Assembly (NCBI RefSeq): GCF_014648435.1
Contig: NZ_BMRC01000009.1
Span: 310,001 to 374,000, forward strand
Direction: 5' to 3'
Length of the DNA: 64,000 nt
DNA from: Nonomuraea spiralis
GTDB lineage: Bacteria > Actinomycetota > Actinomycetes > Streptosporangiales > Streptosporangiaceae
The notes under the pieces were generated by a model. That model ran no database searches. It saw only the letters and a list, made by a program, of their open reading frames with translations, and was not told the DNA's origin. Each line of letters begins with the position of its first letter. The stretch's first letter is position 1. Position numbers and translations under genes: made by a program. This document shows positions 60,415 through 64,000 of the stretch, piece by piece.

Positions 60415-60431
60415 CGGAGCGCTACGCTCCG
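60415..60431. promoter_or_regulatory. operator copy 1 (CGGAGCG-N3-CGCTCCG)
   Basis: CGGAGCGCTACGCTCCG, 17 bp, extended by AGT/ACT to a 10-bp-arm dyad (60412-60434). It lies 17 bases from the oxidoreductase start. The second copy is 33 bp away, centre to centre. Confidence 0.8.
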
Positions 60432-60447
60432 ACTGAGCACGGTATAT

Positions 60448-60464
60448 CGGAGCGCAGCGCTCCG
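60448..60464. promoter_or_regulatory. operator copy 2 (CGGAGCG-N3-CGCTCCG)
   Basis: CGGAGCGCAGCGCTCCG, same arms as copy 1, 17 bases upstream of the TetR start. Each copy serves one of the divergent genes. Confidence 0.8.
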
Positions 60465-60480
60465 CAATATCCTGTACGGC

Positions 60481-61107
60481 ATGGCAGGACGCGGCAGGCA
60501 GGCCGAGGCGGCGCGGAACGATCTGCGCCTGCTCCAGGCGGCCCACGAGGTGTTCACGACGCAGGGGTTCGACGCGCCGGTGTCGGCCATCGCCAAGCAG
60601 GCGGGCGTGGGCATGGGCAGCCTCTACCGCCGCTACCGCACGAAGGAGGAACTGCTCCAGCGGTTGTGCCTGATCGCCATGGAACGCGTGGTCGACGCCC
60701 TGGAGTCGGCCCTGGCCGAGCCCGACCCGTGGACCGGGCTGGAGGCGTACGTACGGGCCTGCGTGGAGGGCCGCTCCGGCGCGCTTGCCCCGGTGGCGGG
60801 CACGATCGAGGTCACCGACGAGATGTGGCACACCTCCCGGCGGGCCACCGAGCTGGCCGACCGGCTCGTCGCGAGAGCCCGCGAGGCCGGCGCGCTCAGA
60901 CCCGACGTCACCACGCTCGACGTCTCGCTGCTCATCGAGCAGTTCAGCAGGCCGGCCCCCGGCCCGCCCAGCGAGGAGCACCAGCGGGTCAAACAGCGCC
61001 TGCTGGCCATCACGCTCGACGGCCTGCGCGCCCCCGGCACGACCCCGCTGCCCGGCACGCCACCGAGCGCGGAGTGGTACGAAGGACGCTGGGGGAGCGC
61101 CCCGTAG
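60481..61107 (+). CDS. TetR-family regulator of the oxidoreductase fusion
   Basis: 208 residues from ATG 60481. HTH: LRLLQAAHEVFTTQGFDAPV, then SAIAKQAGVGMGSLYRRYRT near residues 38-57. The C-terminal domain contains LESALAEPDPWTGLEAYVRA and a Pro-rich end. The two identical dyads between it and the divergent gene make it a local repressor responding to an unknown ligand, by analogy with quinone-responsive TetR systems. Confidence 0.9.
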   Translation: MAGRGRQAEAARNDLRLLQAAHEVFTTQGFDAPVSAIAKQAGVGMGSLYRRYRTKEELLQRLCLIAMERVVDALESALAEPDPWTGLEAYVRACVEGRSGALAPVAGTIEVTDEMWHTSRRATELADRLVARAREAGALRPDVTTLDVSLLIEQFSRPAPGPPSEEHQRVKQRLLAITLDGLRAPGTTPLPGTPPSAEWYEGRWGSAP

Positions 61108-61122
61108 GTCTACGGTGGGACG

Positions 61123-61902
61123 GTGGCGTTCAATGACCTGCTGGAAGACCTCGACCACAGCGCCGGCGCGCAGGCCGCGGGCATCAGGCGCGGCTACGGC
61201 GGCCCGCCCGCCCGCACGGTGAGCGTGCGCTCGGGCCCCGCCAGGCTGCGCTGTGCCTCGCTGCTCAAACCCCTCTACGCCTGGGTGGCCGCCGACCACA
61301 TCGACGACGCCGGCCGCTGGCGCCGCCACGCCGAGCCGGCCGTGGTCGTCTCCTCGAACGCCGACACGCTCAGCCTGTGGTTGTCCATCGGCCCCCGCGT
61401 CCTGCTGGACGACCTCTACCGGCGTACCGGCGTGCGCTGGGCCCAGCCCGGCGGCGACCCGTCGCGCTTCGGCTCGGTGGAGGTCGCCGCCGACGAGGTC
61501 GCCGCCGCGTACGCCGTGTTCGCGCAGGCCGCGGCGGCGGGCGACCCGGTGGCGGCCACCATCCTCGACTGGATGCGGCAGGTGGCGGGGGAGCAGGCGT
61601 TCGGCGCCCGCGAGGCGCTCGGCTCGCCCGACGCCGGCGTCAAGTGCGGCTGGTACGGCGCCCCCGACGAGACCTGCCTGCGCACCCACGCCGTGGCGGT
61701 GCTCCCGCGCGGCGGCACCCGGGCCACCGTGGTCGTGGCGATGACCGCGCTGCCCTACACCGGCGAGCACGACCGCGAGACCTACCACGCCCGCATCGCC
61801 AAGGGCCTGCCGGTCGAGTCCGTGCACGAGGGCCTGGCCGGGGCGCTGCTGCGCGGCCTCATGTCCACCACGCTGTCGGAGCTGGGCCACCGGTCACGCT
61901 AG
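61123..61902 (+). CDS. SxxK-containing beta-lactamase-like protein of unknown function
   Basis: 259 residues, no signal peptide. SLLK at residues 46-49 (SxxK), SSN at 77-79 (SxN) and KCG at 174-176 (KTG-like) occur in the order seen in serine beta-lactamases and related peptidases. Spacing between the first two (31 residues) is shorter than in class A enzymes. The C-terminal part has the strand RTHAVAVLPRGGTRATVVVA before a final helix. Its cytoplasmic location is odd for such an enzyme. Assignment is tentative. Starts at GTG 61123, 15 bases after the TetR gene. Confidence 0.6.
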   Translation: MAFNDLLEDLDHSAGAQAAGIRRGYGGPPARTVSVRSGPARLRCASLLKPLYAWVAADHIDDAGRWRRHAEPAVVVSSNADTLSLWLSIGPRVLLDDLYRRTGVRWAQPGGDPSRFGSVEVAADEVAAAYAVFAQAAAAGDPVAATILDWMRQVAGEQAFGAREALGSPDAGVKCGWYGAPDETCLRTHAVAVLPRGGTRATVVVAMTALPYTGEHDRETYHARIAKGLPVESVHEGLAGALLRGLMSTTLSELGHRSR

Positions 61903-61912
61903 AGTCGGCGCC

Positions 61913-62653
61913 GTGCGGATCACGGTGCTGGGCGGATGTGGGGCGTGGCCGGCGGCGGGCCAGGCGTGCAGCGGCTATCTGGTCGAGCACGACGGGTTCC
62001 ACGTGCTCGTCGACCCCGGCTACGCCACGCTGCCGCGGCTGCTCGACCTCATGCCCGCCGAGCGGGTGGACGCCGTGCTGGTCAGCCACGGGCATCCCGA
62101 CCACTGCTCCGACCTCAACCCGCTGCTGCGCGCCCGCGCCCTGGGCGACGCGCCGCCGGCCGCGCTGCCCGTGCACGCGCCGCCCGGCGCGCTCGACGCC
62201 GTGCTCGCGCTCGACAACGCCCGCATGCTGGCCGGCAGCTTCACCCTGCACGACCTGGAGCCGGGCACGCCGCGCGAGATCGGGCCCTTCCGGCTCGACG
62301 CGTTCGCGCTGCCGCACCACGTGCCCAACGCCGGGCTGCGGCTGACCGCGGGCGGCCGGGTGGTGGCCTACACGGGCGACACCGGGCCGTCCGCCGACCT
62401 GGTGACGCTGGCCGCGGGCGCCGACCTGCTGGTGGCCGAGGCCACCTATCCGCTGCGGGTGCCCGACGAGGACGCCCCCTACCTGTCCAGCGCGCTCGAC
62501 GCGGGCCGCACCGCCGCGGCGGCGGGCGTCGCCCGGCTGCTGCTCACCCACCTGTGGCCCGGCACCCCGCCCGAGCCCGCGCTCGCGGCGGCGGCCGAGT
62601 CCTACGACGGCGACCTCGACGTGGCCACGGCGGGCCTCGTCACGGAGGTGTAG
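61913..62653 (+). CDS. MBL-fold metallo-hydrolase
   Basis: 246 residues from GTG 61913. Zinc motif SHGHPDHCSD (HxHxDH) near residue 58, further ligands in FALPHHVPNAG and YTGDTGPSADL, and final His in LLLTHLWPG. The fold start MRITVLGGCGAWPAAGQACS fits the RNase Z/PhnP-like group of small MBL proteins. Substrate unknown. It starts 10 bases after the SxxK gene and is probably cotranscribed with it. The end overlaps the convergent NUDIX gene by 14 bases. Confidence 0.88.
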   Translation: MRITVLGGCGAWPAAGQACSGYLVEHDGFHVLVDPGYATLPRLLDLMPAERVDAVLVSHGHPDHCSDLNPLLRARALGDAPPAALPVHAPPGALDAVLALDNARMLAGSFTLHDLEPGTPREIGPFRLDAFALPHHVPNAGLRLTAGGRVVAYTGDTGPSADLVTLAAGADLLVAEATYPLRVPDEDAPYLSSALDAGRTAAAAGVARLLLTHLWPGTPPEPALAAAAESYDGDLDVATAGLVTEV

Positions 62654-63107
62654 CGCCGAGTCGGTGTGGCGGTGCGGCGCCGCACAGGGCGGCCACCACG
62701 TCGGCGAGCTCCGGCGGCTCGACGCCGTACGGCATCTCCTCGGCCCACGTGTGACCGCGGTAGACGCCGAGCTCCTCCTCGGTGAGCGCGGCGGGGGTCA
62801 CCCGCGGGCGCGCCTCCTCGAACGTGGCCAGGAAGAACGGCTCGGTCTTCACGTAACGCACACCCAGCCAGGAGAAGTCGCGCTCGACGTCCACCCAGTG
62901 CTCGCGGACGGCCGAGCCGGGCAGCCCGGTCTCCTCGGCCAGTTCGCGCCTGGCCGCCTCCAGCGGGGTCTCGCCCGGGTCGAGGCCGCCGCCCGGCGGT
63001 TCCCAGACGTCCTTGCCGCTGACCGGGTCGTACCAGTGCATGAGCAGGACCCGCCCGTCGCGGTCGAGGCAGACGACTCGGGCGGCGGGACGCCGGCTAC
63101 TGCCCAT
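62640..63107 (-). CDS. NUDIX hydrolase
   Basis: 155 residues. Complete NUDIX box GGGLDPGETPLEAARRELAE followed by ETG, near residues 38-60, with the metal-binding Glu residues of RELAEETG intact. Hydrolyses a nucleoside-diphosphate derivative; substrate not known. Start MGSSRRPAARVVCLDRDGRV. Divergent to the secreted phosphatase-family gene across 113 bases. Confidence 0.9.
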   Translation of the reverse strand: MGSSRRPAARVVCLDRDGRVLLMHWYDPVSGKDVWEPPGGGLDPGETPLEAARRELAEETGLPGSAVREHWVDVERDFSWLGVRYVKTEPFFLATFEEARPRVTPAALTEEELGVYRGHTWAEEMPYGVEPPELADVVAALCGAAPPHRLGATPP

Positions 63108-63220
63108 TTGGGCCCCCTTTTTCCTCTATGGCGTCCATCGGAAAGACGTTATTCACGCGCTCACCTGACGCTGGAGATCCTTCAGCCGGATCATCCCAGC
63201 ACTCAGCGAGGAGTACGTCC

Positions 63221-64000
63221 ATGCATCGATGGCGCATCCTGCCCGCTCTCGTGGCCGCGGCCGTGTTGGTCCCCGCGCCGGCGGCCCTGGCCGATCCCGC
63301 ACCCGTTCCCGAGGGCAAGATCTTCAACGGCGCGACCGCCCCGGCCGCGCCCGTGCCCGTCCCCGACGTCCCGAACGGCATCAGCGCCGACAAGGTCCTG
63401 GTCATCGGCCTCGACGGGCTGCGCCACGACCGCATCGCCCCCGCCGACGCCCCCAACCTCGACGCCCTGATCAGCGGCGGCACGTTCGGGCCCAGCCTGC
63501 TCTACACCAACCCGATGGCCGCCACCTCCAGCGGCCCCGGCTGGTCCACGATCGCCACCGGCGTCTGGCCCGACCTGCACGGCGTGAAGGACAACACCTT
63601 CGCCGGCAAGCACTACGACCAGTACCCCGACTTCCTGACCAGGCTGGAGAACACGGACGCCGCCTACTCCACCTACGCCGCGCTGGACTGGCGGCCGCTC
63701 GGCGACCAGGGCACCTTCGGCCCCCGGATCGACGCCAGGGTCGTGCTGGACGGCGACGCCGCCGGCTACCCCGCCGAGGACGAGCGTGTCACCCAGGTCT
63801 CCGAGACCGTCCTGCGGACCAGGAACCCGGACGCCTCCTTCGTCTACCTGGGCGCGATCGACATCGCCGGGCACAACAGCGGCGCCGCCTCGGCCGCGTA
63901 CCTGTCGGCCGTCCACGACGCCGACACCCGGATCGGCCGGCTGCTCGCGGCGGTCAGGGCCAGGCCGTCGTACGCGAGCGAACGCTGGACCGTGATCGTG
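63221..64000 (+). CDS. secreted alkaline-phosphatase-superfamily protein (3' end outside window)
   Basis: 260 residues seen from ATG 63221, with GAGGAG upstream. Signal peptide MHRWRILPALVAAAVLVPAP followed by AALA, with cleavage likely near residue 24. The mature part has the first metal site VLVIGLDGLRHDRIA near residue 63. TSSGPGWSTIATGVWPDLHG near 105 includes the Ser/Thr nucleophile region of type I phosphodiesterase/nucleotide pyrophosphatase proteins. FVYLGAIDIAGHNSGAAS near 210 carries Asp and His metal ligands. Extracellular; substrate unknown. Confidence 0.85.
   Translation, partial: MHRWRILPALVAAAVLVPAPAALADPAPVPEGKIFNGATAPAAPVPVPDVPNGISADKVLVIGLDGLRHDRIAPADAPNLDALISGGTFGPSLLYTNPMAATSSGPGWSTIATGVWPDLHGVKDNTFAGKHYDQYPDFLTRLENTDAAYSTYAALDWRPLGDQGTFGPRIDARVVLDGDAAGYPAEDERVTQVSETVLRTRNPDASFVYLGAIDIAGHNSGAASAAYLSAVHDADTRIGRLLAAVRARPSYASERWTVIV

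Overview
The window is about 72-percent-GC-type actinobacterial chromosome: codons end almost always in G or C, GTG and TTG starts are common, genes are joined by 1-4 base ATGA/GTGA/TTGA overlaps, and it carries F420-type luciferase-like oxidoreductase, group II truncated globin, a Streptomyces-like pair of dynamin GTPases and an XRE-TPR regulator followed by a GNAT. A filamentous actinomycete of the Streptosporangiaceae/Streptomyces kind fits best; this is inference from gene content, not a search result. No transposase, integrase, CRISPR array, rRNA or intact tRNA was found. Region by region: (1) 1-8300 holds an F420 oxidoreductase end, a sulfatase, a FadR-type repressor facing a lutABC lactate-oxidation operon with two dyad operators between them, then a baeRF/Rv2629-like gene with a DUF2795 gene, and a double GNAT. 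(2) 8368-13901 is a corrin and siroheme block: cobL, a CbiX-like chelatase that lacks the usual metal-binding histidines, cobT, an agmatinase, and a fused precorrin-2 dehydrogenase/methyltransferase. The last gene overlaps (3) two dynamin-like GTPases (13898-18837), the first with about 560 disordered acidic residues, followed by an SSB-like gene. (4) 19704-25490: a repeat-bearing gap, a membrane diguanylate cyclase, a carboxymuconolactone decarboxylase with a TetR gene, a 13-bp minisatellite and ettA. (5) 25561-38227 is an acyl-CoA catabolic region (two MFS transporters, VOC protein, DUF35 plus thiolase-like aldolase pair, acyl-CoA dehydrogenase, CoA ligase, TetR, MaoC hydratase, SDR, thioesterase). 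Six copies of a 17-bp dyad CTAGAAT-N3-ATTCTAG sit at its promoters and tie it into one regulon, probably under the local TetR. (6) 38278-42346: MFS, GH13 glucosidase, truncated hemoglobin, MscS channel. (7) 42369-42707 is a dense series of stem-loops with no coding signal. (8) 42774-49387: a small protein, XRE-TPR regulator and GNAT, a tRNA-like relic, an EamA transporter with a Cys-rich tail, then an AT-rich structured leader, a 24-residue ORF with a strong ribosome binding site, and a TPR protein whose GTG start overlaps the small ORF's stop. (9) 49394-58645: a spermidine/iron-type ABC importer facing an operon of aldehyde dehydrogenase, two-subunit CoA-transferase and a short citrate-lyase-like enzyme, then an aminotransferase behind a 16-bp palindrome. 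(10) 58653-64000: a quinone-reductase/NmrA fusion and its TetR regulator with two identical operators, a small SxxK protein, an MBL hydrolase, a NUDIX hydrolase and the start of a secreted phosphatase-family protein. The most novel-looking items are the small ORF plus TPR unit (47072-48916), the stem-loop array (42369-42707) and the CTAGAAT regulon.
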